Notes under the pieces: generated by a model
Seen by the model: only the letters and a program-made list of their open reading frames with translations
Database searches by the model: none
What the model was told of the DNA's origin: nothing
Position numbers and translations under genes: made by a program
Source: Spongiibacter taiwanensis
Lineage (GTDB): Bacteria > Pseudomonadota > Gammaproteobacteria > Pseudomonadales > Spongiibacteraceae
Length of the DNA stretch: 64,000 bases
NCBI RefSeq assembly: GCF_023702635.1
Contig: NZ_CP098455.1
Location: 62,001 to 126,000 of the forward strand
Direction: 5' to 3'
In this document: positions 18,717 through 27,214 of the stretch, piece after piece
Layout of the letters: every line of letters starts with the position of its first letter
Numbering within the stretch: the first letter of the stretch is position 1

Positions 18717-19012
18717 TGGCAGCAAAAGAAGAATTTTTAGCGTCGCTTTCGGTTCGCTTGCGCAGCTTTTTCGAAGACCAGGCCGCTGGCTTGGACGTGC
18801 CACCCGCCCATCTTTACCGGCTTGAAGGGCGCATGGAATTGGCCCAGGAGTTAGGCCTGATTGAGAGTGCCGAGCTTCGCGAACTGCTGGTGACCTTGTG
18901 CCGGGAGATACTCTGTGAGCACGCGGCCAAAAGCTACCTTGATGACCAGCGGATTATTCTGCACTTGCATATGAAGCCAGCGCCGGTAACACCCAGCACG
19001 CGTGATGACTGA
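18716..19012 (+). CDS. Unrecognised 98-residue protein in the tmcA operon
   Basis: I do not recognise this family. It is a soluble, mostly helical protein (FLASLSVRLRSFFEDQAAGL; MELAQELGLIESAELRELLV) with two cysteines (LCREILCEHAAK) and no signal peptide or membrane helix. Its ATG overlaps the stop of the DUF2288 gene (TAATG), and its stop is 2 bases before tmcA. It is therefore very likely translated with both. Tight packing and normal base composition argue that it is real. Confidence 0.7.
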   Translation: MAAKEEFLASLSVRLRSFFEDQAAGLDVPPAHLYRLEGRMELAQELGLIESAELRELLVTLCREILCEHAAKSYLDDQRIILHLHMKPAPVTPSTRDD

Positions 19013-19014
19013 GC

Positions 19015-21072
19015 ATGCCCCATTCTGCTGCTGAGCTAGATACTTTCTGTGACGCCCTCGCAACGCGCGGACGACACAACGGCCATCGCTACCTGTTGAT
19101 CTGGGCGGGCGATGAGGACTGGTGTCAACAGCAATGGCGCCGTCTCTCTTGCCACACGTCACAGCGCTGCGCAGTTATTGAGACGGGGCTTACACGGGGG
19201 CAGGCCGTTCTCGGCCAGGAGTTTGATTGTGCGCTGATCGACTGCCGGCAAGTCCGTCGGGTAAACGATTGGTTAGCCGTTGCCGGTACCCTGGTGGCTG
19301 GTGGTCTATTGCATTTGTTCGCACCACCGCTGGGTGATTGGCCGGGTGAGTTTTCCGCTAGCCAGGCGCCTTCGAACCACCGTATTCCCAGTCGTTTTTT
19401 GCGCCGTTTCATCGAGTTGGCCAGCGGCGCGCAAGGGGTGTTTGTGTTGTCCGAGCAGGGGGAAATACCGGCGCTTCCGGCAGAAAATCATTTGCCCTGG
19501 CGGCGGTCGCTGCCGAGCTTGGATCAGCAGGACGCGGTGGCGGCAATTGTTCGGGTAGCCACCGGGCGCAATAAGCGGCCGCTGGTTATCACCGCGGATC
19601 GGGGGCGAGGAAAAACAGCGGCCCTGGGAATGGCAGCTGCCGAGCTGCAGCAGCGACAGCCAGGCGCCACGGTGTTGTTGGTATCGTCGATGGCGGCGTC
19701 AGTGGCGGTTGCCCAGCGGCATTACGCCCAGCAAACCGGTGCATTTGTACAGGGTGATTCGGGCCCGTCGTTGCCGCATTCGCCACCAGATGCGGCACTG
19801 GAGAGCACGGAGGCCTGGGATCTGGTCATGGTGGACGAGGCGGCGAGTCTGTCTGTTGGCCTGCTGGAGCGATTGACGGAACGCTTTCCGCGGCTGGTGT
19901 TCGCCACAACGGTCAGCGGTTACGAAGGCAGCGGACGTGGCTTTGAATTGCGCTTTGCCGACCGATTAAAAGCCCTGCGACCGCAGGCCCGGCGAATGAG
20001 CCTGGTCCAGCCTTTGCGCTGGGCCGCTGATGACCCGCTGGAAGCTTTTTTTAACCGGGTATTTGTAATGGCGTCGACGCCGCGGCCGGCGACTGAGGTG
20101 CCCGCAGTAACAGGCGGCGGCGAAGCCTTATTAGCCTGGACGGCCATCGATGAGCTGATGACCGACGAAGCGCGGTTGTCCGCCGTGTTTTCCTTACTGC
20201 TTCAAGCCCACTACCAAACCACACCCGCCGATTTACAAGCCTTGCTCGACTCGCCGCTGCCGCTGCTTATTGCGCTGCGTGACGGCAATGTTATTGGGGT
20301 TTGTGAGTGTGTCGAAGAGGGTGGGCTGCCGGTGGCGATGGCGCAGGCGATCATCGCAGGTCGGCGGCAACCGCCGGGCAACCTGGCCGCTCAGCGGCTG
20401 GCCCGGATGGCCGGTGACATCGAACTGCTCAGCCAGCCGAGTTGGCGGGTTCGCCGCATTGCGGTTGCGGCTGAGGCGCGCCGGCAAGGACTGGGGCAGG
20501 CGCTGCTCGCCGCCGCCACAAAGAAGGCGGCAGATCTTGGTCAGCACTATGTCAGCGCGAGCTTTGCTCTGAGTGATCCATTGATCGCGTTCTGGCAGCG
20601 AGCCGGGTTTGCTCCCCGATACCTTGGTAGCCGCCGGGACAGCAGTAGCGGCAGCTATTCGCTGGTGGTGGCCCGTTCATTGACGGCCCTCGTGGAAACC
20701 CCTCTGGCGGTCCTGCGAGACGACCTGGCGAACAATGTGGTTGATAGTTTGGCGCTGGTGCAACGATCACTGGATGTTCCCAGTGCGATACGGCTATTGT
20801 CCGTGTTGCCTGCGGCGCCACCGTCTGCCGCCGATCAACAGCGGCTGGCGCGCTATCTTGCTGGGGAGCTGACATTTGAGCACTGCGCCAGCGGCTTGCG
20901 GCGCATGCTGCCCAGTGCAGGCCTGGTCAGTGCGACGGGTAGAGAGCAGCGCGTTGTGTTGGGATGCCTGGTCTGGGCCAAAAGCTGGTCGCAATTGGCC
21001 GAGATGGAGGGGCTTGCGGGGCGGGCCGCCGTGGAGGCGGAGTTCAAAGCGGCCTGGCGTCGGGCAGTGTAA
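19015..21072 (+). CDS. tmcA: tRNA(Met) cytidine acetyltransferase TmcA
   Basis: TmcA acetylates the wobble cytidine of elongator tRNA-Met (ac4C34) using acetyl-CoA and ATP, preventing misreading of AUA. The 685-residue length suits the family. There is an N-terminal DUF1726-like domain and an RNA-helicase-like ATPase domain with Walker A TADRGRGKTAALGMAA (about residue 197) and DEAA-type Walker B VMVDEAASL. A GNAT acetyltransferase domain (RIAVAAEARRQGLGQALL, about 482-500) and a C-terminal tRNA-binding tail follow. It is translated immediately after the small gene upstream; no ribosome binding site of its own is obvious, which fits coupling. Confidence 0.93.
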   Translation: MPHSAAELDTFCDALATRGRHNGHRYLLIWAGDEDWCQQQWRRLSCHTSQRCAVIETGLTRGQAVLGQEFDCALIDCRQVRRVNDWLAVAGTLVAGGLLHLFAPPLGDWPGEFSASQAPSNHRIPSRFLRRFIELASGAQGVFVLSEQGEIPALPAENHLPWRRSLPSLDQQDAVAAIVRVATGRNKRPLVITADRGRGKTAALGMAAAELQQRQPGATVLLVSSMAASVAVAQRHYAQQTGAFVQGDSGPSLPHSPPDAALESTEAWDLVMVDEAASLSVGLLERLTERFPRLVFATTVSGYEGSGRGFELRFADRLKALRPQARRMSLVQPLRWAADDPLEAFFNRVFVMASTPRPATEVPAVTGGGEALLAWTAIDELMTDEARLSAVFSLLLQAHYQTTPADLQALLDSPLPLLIALRDGNVIGVCECVEEGGLPVAMAQAIIAGRRQPPGNLAAQRLARMAGDIELLSQPSWRVRRIAVAAEARRQGLGQALLAAATKKAADLGQHYVSASFALSDPLIAFWQRAGFAPRYLGSRRDSSSGSYSLVVARSLTALVETPLAVLRDDLANNVVDSLALVQRSLDVPSAIRLLSVLPAAPPSAADQQRLARYLAGELTFEHCASGLRRMLPSAGLVSATGREQRVVLGCLVWAKSWSQLAEMEGLAGRAAVEAEFKAAWRRAV

Positions 21073-21137
21073 ATCTGGTGCTGTAGCCGTTATTTCTATT
21101 CAATTTTCAGACATGGGTAATTAAGGAGTCACCGATT

Positions 21138-21533
21138 ATGGCCAGTATTTTTAGTCGCATCATTGCGGGCGAACTGCCGGGACATTTTGTCTGGCGAGAT
21201 GAGTTGTGCGTGGCGATCATGACCATCGAGCCGGTGCGGCCCGGTCATGTGTTGCTTATTCCCATTGAAGAGGTGGATCACTGGGACGATTTGCCAGAGT
21301 CGCTGGCGACCCATTTACAGGGTGTTGCTCGCAAGCTCGCCAAAGCGCTAAAGACGGTCTATCAGTGTCAGCGAGTGACGTTATCGATTGTCGGACTGGA
21401 GGTGCCTCACACCCATTTGCATTTGTGGCCAATCAATCAGATGGGCGACGTTCATCTGTCCCAGGCGAGTATAGCTGACCAGGGGGCACTGGCCAGCGAG
21501 GCAGAAAAAATTCGTCAGGCCCTGGCTGGCTAA
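21138..21533 (+). CDS. HIT family nucleotide-binding protein
   Basis: The 131-residue protein has the histidine triad HTHLHLWPI near residue 95 and the HIT N-terminal signature SIFSRIIAGELPGHFVWRDELCVAI. HIT proteins hydrolyse or transfer nucleoside phosphoramidates and dinucleoside polyphosphates; the precise substrate is not predictable. AAGGAG lies 9-10 bases before the ATG. The gene ends 3 bases from the convergent cinA stop, with no room for a separate terminator. Confidence 0.9.
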   Translation: MASIFSRIIAGELPGHFVWRDELCVAIMTIEPVRPGHVLLIPIEEVDHWDDLPESLATHLQGVARKLAKALKTVYQCQRVTLSIVGLEVPHTHLHLWPINQMGDVHLSQASIADQGALASEAEKIRQALAG

Positions 21534-21536
21534 GGG

Positions 21537-22832
21537 TCAGAGAAGATTGTGCTTGGGCAGGTCCCAGCGCTGAAAGCGCTGGCCCAGGCTCGACATGGGC
21601 GGCAGTTCGGCCAGCTGTCGGCGCAGCAAATCCATACCTAGCGCAGCCGTCCACATTTGAAAAAATTCCCGGTCAAAGGGCAGCAAAAAACGCGCGGTCT
21701 GCAAAGTATTGCTGCCGCCCCAGGCGATCCATACCGTGCCCACAGGCTTGTCTTCGCTGCCCCCGCCAGGGCCTGCGATACCCGTTACGGCAATCACCCT
21801 GTCGGCGCCGGTGACGGCCAGTGCTCCGGTGGCCATTTCGATCACAACTTCCTCACTGACTGCGCCGTGTTCATTCAGGGTCGCCGGGGACACATTGAGT
21901 AACTTCGTTTTCAGGTCATTGCTGTAACTCACCACGCCACCGGTAAAGGCATTGGATGAGCCCGGCACCGTTGTGATTTGTGAGGCGATCAAACCACCGG
22001 TGCAAGACTCTGCAGTGCATAGGGTAAGGTCCTGGCTGCCGAGCTGCGCAAGCAGTGTGGCGGGCAGACTGGTGGGAATGACGCCCAACAAATGATCGTG
22101 CAGCAGCTCGGCAATGCGATCGCTCCAGTGCTGTAATTCTTCGTCGTTGATATCAGCGCCAGCGCTAAGCTTGACTTCCAACACCGGCATGGAGGCGCGA
22201 AAGCCAAGTTCAATACCTTGGGGCAGGTCGGTCAGATGCTGGTTGACCAACTCCTGAATGGACGATTCACCGAGACCAAAAACACCAAAGCGCCGAATAC
22301 GTCGGTGGTCTGAGGCAAAACGCTGTTGTAAGAGAGGCAGAATGACCTCGTCGAGCATGATCATTAATTCGCTGGGAACACCGGGTGTGGCCAATACCAG
22401 GCAGCCCTTGTGTTCCAGCGAAATGCCCACCGCGCTGCCCCGGCGATTATCGATAATATCGCAGTGCTCGGGCAGCATGGCCTGCTTGCGGTTGGCCTTG
22501 CCGAGGGCAAAGCCCCGGGTTTCGCACCAGTTTTGCAAATGAGCCAGAGCGGCGGGATGCTCGCAGATGAGGCGGCCTGTTACCCTGGCAAGGGCCTGAG
22601 AGGTTAGGTCATCAACTGTCGGGCCCAGGCCTCCGTTAATCAGCAACACGTCGGCTCCCTGGCAGAGCCCATCAATTTGCTCGCAGAGCAACTCCAGGTG
22701 ATCGCCAACGGTGACTTTTCGTTCGATTTCCCAGCCTAGCGGCGCAATTTTTGTGGCGATTTTGGCGGAGTTGGAATCAATAATATCCCCAGCCATGAGT
22801 TCATTGCCGGTCAATAACAAGCGCAGGCGCAT
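21537..22832 (-). CDS. cinA: CinA-like protein (COG1058 + nicotinamide mononucleotide deamidase)
   Basis: This 431-residue two-domain protein has an N-terminal MoCF/COG1058 domain (LLTGNELMAGDIIDSNSAKIA; INGGLGPTVDDLTSQALARV), associated with ADP-ribose pyrophosphatase activity. Its C-terminal CinA domain (LTLCTAESCTGGLIASQIT; GAVSEEVVIEMATGAL; VTGIAGPGGGSEDKPVGTVWIAWG) deamidates NMN to nicotinate mononucleotide in pyridine-nucleotide recycling. ATG 22832 is chosen over a TTG 21 bases upstream because the family begins at this methionine. In many bacteria cinA lies next to recA; that is not so here. Confidence 0.9.
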   Translation of the reverse strand: MRLRLLLTGNELMAGDIIDSNSAKIATKIAPLGWEIERKVTVGDHLELLCEQIDGLCQGADVLLINGGLGPTVDDLTSQALARVTGRLICEHPAALAHLQNWCETRGFALGKANRKQAMLPEHCDIIDNRRGSAVGISLEHKGCLVLATPGVPSELMIMLDEVILPLLQQRFASDHRRIRRFGVFGLGESSIQELVNQHLTDLPQGIELGFRASMPVLEVKLSAGADINDEELQHWSDRIAELLHDHLLGVIPTSLPATLLAQLGSQDLTLCTAESCTGGLIASQITTVPGSSNAFTGGVVSYSNDLKTKLLNVSPATLNEHGAVSEEVVIEMATGALAVTGADRVIAVTGIAGPGGGSEDKPVGTVWIAWGGSNTLQTARFLLPFDREFFQMWTAALGMDLLRRQLAELPPMSSLGQRFQRWDLPKHNLL

Positions 22833-23036
22833 AGCGATGAATTCCTGAATCAAAAAAATGATGTGAAGGGCGAATTGTAAACGGAGGTGGTCTAATTATC
22901 CCCTAGTATTGTCTGGAGAGAATTGCCAGCTTGAATGGTCTGAGGCAATGCAGCAATCCTGCCTGCGCACCAAGGCTGTGCAACTCGCTGGGCTCGTAGT
23001 AATGTCGACGCATCACCACTGACCTATTGGAGAAAC

Positions 23037-23429
23037 ATGATGAAAGCGGCTTTGGGAGCCATTGTGGCGGTTTTGGCAGTCGTCGCGCTGCTTGCGGTGG
23101 ATTATATGAACTATCAGCGGCAGTTGGCACAAAATCAGCAAATACAACAACTGCAGGAACAATTGCAGCTGGCCAATATTCGCAACGAGGCGCTGGTGAA
23201 TCGTCTTGATGAGATGGAAGGGCAGGTGCGAAAAATGGAAAGCGCCAGCCTGGGCGGCGTGATCGATAGTGCCAATGCGGCGCTGATTGAAGGCTGGTCT
23301 GCGATGGTTGATGCGGTAGAGCGCCAATTAGAGCAAGCCAAGCAGAGTATGGCGAAGGATAAAGCGTCCTCTAGTCAGTCAAAAGCTGCGCCATCAGCGC
23401 CGACGGAAGACGGCGAGGGGCCGCTTTAA
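23037..23429 (+). CDS. Membrane-anchored coiled-coil protein of unknown function
   Basis: I do not recognise this 130-residue protein. It has one N-terminal membrane helix (about residues 4-24, ALGAIVAVLAVVALLAVDYM) and a glutamine-rich coiled coil (about 27-66, QNQQIQQLQEQLQLANIRNE). A weaker helical stretch and a low-complexity Lys/Ser/Ala/Glu tail follow. TTGGAG precedes the ATG at good spacing. The topology could be a periplasm- or cytoplasm-facing tether. It is followed after 68 bases by the small zinc-ribbon-like gene. Confidence 0.7.
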   Translation: MMKAALGAIVAVLAVVALLAVDYMNYQRQLAQNQQIQQLQEQLQLANIRNEALVNRLDEMEGQVRKMESASLGGVIDSANAALIEGWSAMVDAVERQLEQAKQSMAKDKASSSQSKAAPSAPTEDGEGPL

Positions 23430-23497
23430 TTGCGGCGTTAGTGCTGAGCTTGCCTGGTGAAAACAGGCTGGATAGCAGTGAGTTGGGAGGTGTTTGT

Positions 23498-23698
23498 ATG
23501 CCTGAAGTAACGCGGCCCGTTCGGTCAGTCGAGGTCAATTACCTCTGTGACGGCTGCGGCCATGGTATGGTCCGCTGCACGGGCGAGATGAATCCGCAAA
23601 CTGGAGAGACTCCCCATGCCTGTGTGATCTGCGGATTTGGTCATACTTTCAAGTGGATAAAGTATCCGAAAATTGATTTTGTGGGCTTGGATGAATAG
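23498..23698 (+). CDS. Small CxxC...CxxC protein (zinc-ribbon-like), unknown function
   Basis: This 66-residue protein contains two CxxC pairs (LCDGCGHG and ACVICGFGH) about 27 residues apart plus one extra Cys, as in a zinc ribbon. The order knuckle-beta strands-knuckle looks like the small rubredoxin-like/zinc-beta-ribbon proteins that accompany larger partners. GGGAGG lies 8 bases before the ATG at 23498, which is preferred to an upstream GTG. No specific family is recognised; metal binding is inferred from the cysteines only. Confidence 0.7.
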   Translation: MPEVTRPVRSVEVNYLCDGCGHGMVRCTGEMNPQTGETPHACVICGFGHTFKWIKYPKIDFVGLDE

Positions 23699-23713
23699 GG
23701 GATCGGTCCAAAC

Positions 23714-23801
23714 GGCGGTGGAGAGCGGTAGCGCCAAGGGAGAGGCCGCTGCGCCCGTTGTATGGGCGCAGCGGTAGGGCGCGCTCGCGCAAGAAACCGC
23801 C
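23714..23801. repeat. Nested palindromic structure in a convergent gap
   Basis: Three stems nest here. An inner perfect 11-bp stem CCGCTGCGCCC / GGGCGCAGCGG (23746-23756 with 23764-23774, loop GTTGTAT) lies within a 5-bp stem GCGCC/GGCGC (23731-23735 with 23778-23782). Both lie within an outer 6-bp stem GGCGGT/ACCGCC (23714-23719 with 23796-23801). There is no U-tract on either strand. The gap separates the convergent zinc-ribbon-like gene and the DUF2789 gene. A REP-like element, a bidirectional transcript end or a structured RNA are all possible. Confidence 0.6.
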
Positions 23802-23870
23802 TTGAATGCAGGCGACTCACCGTGGTGTTTGCGGCGCTTCGGTGCCCCACGTGGTGGGTGCTAGTGGTTC

Positions 23871-24107
23871 TTAGTAGCGCAGGCGGGCGTCGAGCTCATC
23901 GACCATTTCTGCCCATTCCGCATCATCGTCCAGTGCCTGCTTGAGAAAGTCGGCCTGACTTTTTTTCCAGAAACTGGCTTCGTGCAATTCCAGGTCTCGG
24001 GGAATGGGGCGGTGACGAATGATAAAACCTTCAACGTCTTCGTCGCTGTCAGGCAAGCCGAGCTGACGAAACAGGCTGTTCATAGAGTGGATTTCTGGGT
24101 CCAGCAT
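23871..24107 (-). CDS. DUF2789 family protein
   Basis: The 78-residue acidic protein carries the DUF2789 pattern. This runs from an N-terminal SLFRQLGLPDSDEDVEGFI through HRPIPRDLELHEASFWKKSQ to a C-terminal ALDDDAEWAEMVDELDARLR. The family is small, soluble, common in Pseudomonas and marine gammaproteobacteria, and of unknown function. It is transcribed away from the SDR gene side and into the structured palindrome. The start at 24107 could instead be an internal ATG, which would remove 8 residues. Confidence 0.78.
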   Translation of the reverse strand: MLDPEIHSMNSLFRQLGLPDSDEDVEGFIIRHRPIPRDLELHEASFWKKSQADFLKQALDDDAEWAEMVDELDARLRY

Positions 24108-24202
24108 GGGTGGCTAACTTCCCTTCCTTTCAAGTGTTATTTGTGTCGAGGTTCTGGCCAGTTTGCCAGCGTCAACGTTGTTATTCTAGATTGAGTTTCA
24201 GG

Positions 24203-24387
24203 GCCTGTTAACACCCATTGAGTTGCACCTGCTGGAGGGCCTATTTGCCTTCACCTGGCGATGCGCCGGCCGGCCTTTCAGACGCTACGCTCGTGGGGCA
24301 AGCTTTCGCATATTTGAAATTACCCGACCTCTTTCTTCGTTATTGAATTGCCGGATTTATAGTCACAACAGACGGGTGTTAACCGGC
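24203..24387. mobile_element. Candidate MITE-like segment with 14-bp terminal inverted repeats
   Basis: GCCTGTTAACACCC (24203-24216) and GGGTGTTAACCGGC (24374-24387) are inverted copies with one mismatch and bound a 185-bp segment without a coding frame. The right end touches the SDR stop codon. No target-site duplication is visible. A related motif GCGCCAGGTTAACACC occurs at 60641-60656 between tRNA genes. This may be a non-autonomous element or a dispersed intergenic repeat; it could also be coincidence. Confidence 0.35.
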
Positions 24388-24388
24388 G

Positions 24389-25174
24389 CTAACATCCGGG
24401 CAAAGCGTTAATTCGCATTCCTGCATGCCAGCCGCCGTCGAGCACAAATTCTGCGCCGGTGGAGTAGCTGCACTCGTCAGAGGCTACAAAAACCGCCATA
24501 TTGGCAACTTCAATGGGCATACCCACCCTGGGTAGCGGGTGATACTTGTAAAAGCCAGTCATATTTTCGTCGGGCAACTCACCTTCCTTCGTGGCGCCGT
24601 GCATTGCCGTATAAATGCCGCCGGGGTGAATGCTGTTAACGCGAATATTAAATTTACCAAACTCGATAGCGGCCGTTTTGGTCAGGCCTCGCATTGCCCA
24701 CTTGGTCGCACTGTAGGCGGCAATTCCGTTTTTTGCCTGCAAACCGTCGATGGAAGAGATGTTGATGATATTGCCGCCACCGGCCTGCTTCATATCTGCC
24801 AGTACCGCTTTCATCCCGAGAAAGGTACCCAGCTGGTTGACCTGAACGACCCGCATAAAATCCGTTTCGCTGGTATCGTCGATACTGTTGATGTGCAAAA
24901 TGGCTGCATTGTTTATCAGGATTTCCACCTTGCCCAGACGGCGGGCAAAGTTCATCAATGTCTGCCATTGGCTCGCATCGCTAACGTCTAAATGGTGATA
25001 TCTGGCCTGTTCACCCAGTTCATCGCACAGCGCCTGACCTTGCTCATCAAGCACATCAGTAACGATGACCACGGCGCCTTCTTCCACAAATCGCCGCGCA
25101 ATGGCCGCGCCGATACCGCGGGCGCCTCCCGTAATGACGGCGAGCTTATTGGTCAGGCGATGCGAGCATTCCAT
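24389..25174 (-). CDS. Short-chain dehydrogenase/reductase, hydroxysteroid dehydrogenase-like
   Basis: The 261-residue classical SDR has the NAD-binding motif VITGGARGIGAAIARRF (about residues 13-28), NNAAILHINS, the catalytic serine region NIINISSIDG and the active-site YSATK. Its C-terminal VLDGGWHAGM is also typical. Asp in VIVTDVLDEQG at the end of beta-2 suggests preference for NAD(H). The overall look is of 3-alpha/20-beta-hydroxysteroid or FabG-like alcohol dehydrogenases, but the substrate is unknown. It stands alone between the inverted-repeat segment and the gltA terminator. Confidence 0.87.
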   Translation of the reverse strand: MECSHRLTNKLAVITGGARGIGAAIARRFVEEGAVVIVTDVLDEQGQALCDELGEQARYHHLDVSDASQWQTLMNFARRLGKVEILINNAAILHINSIDDTSETDFMRVVQVNQLGTFLGMKAVLADMKQAGGGNIINISSIDGLQAKNGIAAYSATKWAMRGLTKTAAIEFGKFNIRVNSIHPGGIYTAMHGATKEGELPDENMTGFYKYHPLPRVGMPIEVANMAVFVASDECSYSTGAEFVLDGGWHAGMRINALPGC

Positions 25175-25336
25175 GGGCAGGAGCTGATCTCCGGTCGGTT
25201 AGATATGTGAGCGCTGAGTGTCACTGCATGGGTGAATTCTAAAGGGGAATTGGGGAATACGCGCATTGCGGGATGTGCTGATTGCGATGTAAGGGCGGCG
25301 CGAGGTGTCACTCGGCAGCGCGTCGATTCCACAGGC

Positions 25337-25363
25337 AAAAAAAGGCCGCTGAGATAGCGGCCT
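25337..25363 (-). terminator. Rho-independent terminator of gltA
   Basis: On the minus strand AGGCCGCT, loop ATCTC, AGCGGCCT is followed by a run of seven T residues. It starts 21 bases after the gltA stop codon, a textbook intrinsic terminator. Confidence 0.9.
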
Positions 25364-25383
25364 GAGAAACGTCTGTGTCGCGA

Positions 25384-26667
25384 TTAGCGCTTGTCCAGTG
25401 GGACAAAATCCCGTTGTGCTGGGCCAGTGTAAAGCTGGCGTGGACGGCCGATGCGGTAGCTGCCGCTGATCATTTCGTTCCAGTGGGCAATCCAACCCGG
25501 GGTACGGCCCAGGGCGAAGATCACGGTGAACATGCTCACTGGAATACCAATGGCCTTGAGGATGATGCCGGAGTAGAAGTCGACATTCGGGTACAGCTTC
25601 TTCTCGACGAAGTAGTCGTCTTCCAGCGCAATTTGCTCCAGGCGCTTGGCAATTTTCAGCAGGGGTTCGTTTTCCATGCCCAGTTCTGCCAGTACTTCGT
25701 CGGCAGCTTCTTTCATGACTTTGGCGCGCGGGTCAAAGTTCTTGTAAACCCGGTGGCCGAAGCCCATCAGGCGGAACGGATCGTTTTTGTCTTTGGCGCG
25801 GGCGACAAATTCGTCAATGCGTGACTCATCGCCGATCTCCATCAGCATGTCCAGTACCGCCTCGTTGGCGCCGCCGTGAGACGGTCCCCAAAGTGCAGCG
25901 ATGCCTGCTGAGATACAGGCAAAGGGGTTGGCGCCAGTGGAGCCGGCCAGACGTACGGTGGACGTGGAGGCGTTCTGCTCGTGGTCGGCGTGGAGCAGGA
26001 AGATCTTGTCCATGGCTTTGGCCAGAACTGGATTGACGTTGCTGGGCTCGCAGGGGTTGCCGAACATCATGTGCAGGAAGTTCTCAGAGTAGCTGAGGTG
26101 ATTCTGCGGGTACATGAAGGGCTGACCGATGGTGTATTTGTAGGTCATTGCCGCCAGGGTAGGCATTTTCGCAATCAGGCGAATGGCCGAGATTTGACGG
26201 TGTTGCTCGTCGGCAATGTCCAGCGAGTCATGGTAGAAGGCGGACAGGGCGCCGACAACGCCACACATGATGGCCATGGGGTGAGCATCCCGGCGGAAGC
26301 CTTTGAAAAAGGTGCTCATTTGGTCGTTGACCATGGTGTGCATGCGGACTTTATTGACGAAGGCGTCTTTTTGAGTGCTGGTGGGCAGTTCGCCGTAGAG
26401 GAGCAGGTAGCAGGTTTCGAGGTAGTCGGAGTGCTCAGCAAGCTGCTCGATGGGATAGCCGCCGTGAAGCAGCACGCCCTGGTTACCGTCAATGTAGGTG
26501 ATTTTGGATTCGCAGGCTGCGGTGGACACAAAACCCGGATCGTAGGTGAAATAACCGTTGCCCGTCAGTGGGCCGACTTCAATTACATCTGGACCAATAG
26601 TGCCAGAGAAAACATCTAATTCCAGCGTTTTACCATCGATGTTCAGACTGGCTTTCTTATCGCTCAT
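25384..26667 (-). CDS. gltA: Citrate synthase
   Basis: This enzyme condenses oxaloacetate and acetyl-CoA to citrate, the entry step of the TCA cycle. The 427-residue length is that of the hexameric, NADH-regulated type II enzymes of Gram-negatives. Active-site blocks include [37 protein letters not shown] and [18 protein letters not shown] good ribosome binding site (AGGAG, 9 bases) precedes the ATG. It is divergent from sdhC, with its own promoter at 26824-26851 and terminator at 25337-25363. Confidence 0.97.
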   Translation of the reverse strand: MSDKKASLNIDGKTLELDVFSGTIGPDVIEVGPLTGNGYFTYDPGFVSTAACESKITYIDGNQGVLLHGGYPIEQLAEHSDYLETCYLLLYGELPTSTQKDAFVNKVRMHTMVNDQMSTFFKGFRRDAHPMAIMCGVVGALSAFYHDSLDIADEQHRQISAIRLIAKMPTLAAMTYKYTIGQPFMYPQNHLSYSENFLHMMFGNPCEPSNVNPVLAKAMDKIFLLHADHEQNASTSTVRLAGSTGANPFACISAGIAALWGPSHGGANEAVLDMLMEIGDESRIDEFVARAKDKNDPFRLMGFGHRVYKNFDPRAKVMKEAADEVLAELGMENEPLLKIAKRLEQIALEDDYFVEKKLYPNVDFYSGIILKAIGIPVSMFTVIFALGRTPGWIAHWNEMISGSYRIGRPRQLYTGPAQRDFVPLDKR

Positions 26668-26823
26668 TGTGACGGGCTCCTGTACCTTGTGAACTAGCTT
26701 TTGGCTTGTCTTCCGCCGTCTGGACGTCTGCGCGGTGGCGCGGATGCCAACTTTGGAAGCCCTGGGGGCTGCGAATGTGCCGCGTGGGATAGGCGGCCGC
26801 AGTGACCCTTTGAAGGACTGACA

Positions 26824-26851
26824 AATATAGAGTGCTCGCTGCTTTTGTCAA
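26824..26851 (-). promoter_or_regulatory. Sigma-70 promoter of gltA
   Basis: Read on the minus strand, a perfect -35 TTGACA (26851-26846) is followed by a 16-bp spacer and -10 TATATT (26829-26824). The transcript would start near 26817. Confidence 0.8.
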
Positions 26852-27051
26852 CGAGACGCGCATTTTAGCCTGAGTCGCCGGGAGAAGGAATTGCTATTTG
26901 GATTCTTGCTTATTTGTGCGTTGTTGTGGTGCGTTAAGTGATTTGTGTCAACATTCGCACAATTCGATAAAGGCACAAAAACGGTGCACGATAATCGCTT
27001 AAGCGGTTGAAATAAGCATGATTTCAAGGCCATTTCCCTGACGCTTGTCGT

Positions 27052-27080
27052 TTGTAATTGCCATTCGATGGCCCTATAAT
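27052..27080 (+). promoter_or_regulatory. Sigma-70 promoter of the sdh-suc operon
   Basis: TTGTAA (27052-27057), a 17-bp spacer and a perfect -10 TATAAT (27075-27080) lie 134 bases upstream of the sdhC start. Confidence 0.82.
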
Positions 27081-27214
27081 GCGCGGCGTTTCTTCTGGAG
27101 TCTCGCGCTCTTGCCTCGTGGAAGAAATCCGGGTTGGAGAGGCCCGGTTTTGCTTGATCCACTTCCTTTTAACCGCCTGTGTTTCTGGGCTTCAAAACAA
27201 AAGTGTGACAAACC

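Larger units (their letters stand above)
26668..27214. other. 547-bp divergent control region between gltA and sdhC
   Basis: No gene is seen. It contains the gltA promoter (minus strand, 26824-26851) and the sdhC promoter (plus strand, 27052-27080). Both transcripts would have long leaders, roughly 150 bases for gltA and 128 for sdhC. A short GC stem (CCGGG/CCCGG around 27132-27150) followed by TTTT lies in the sdhC leader and could be a weak attenuator. Confidence 0.6.
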
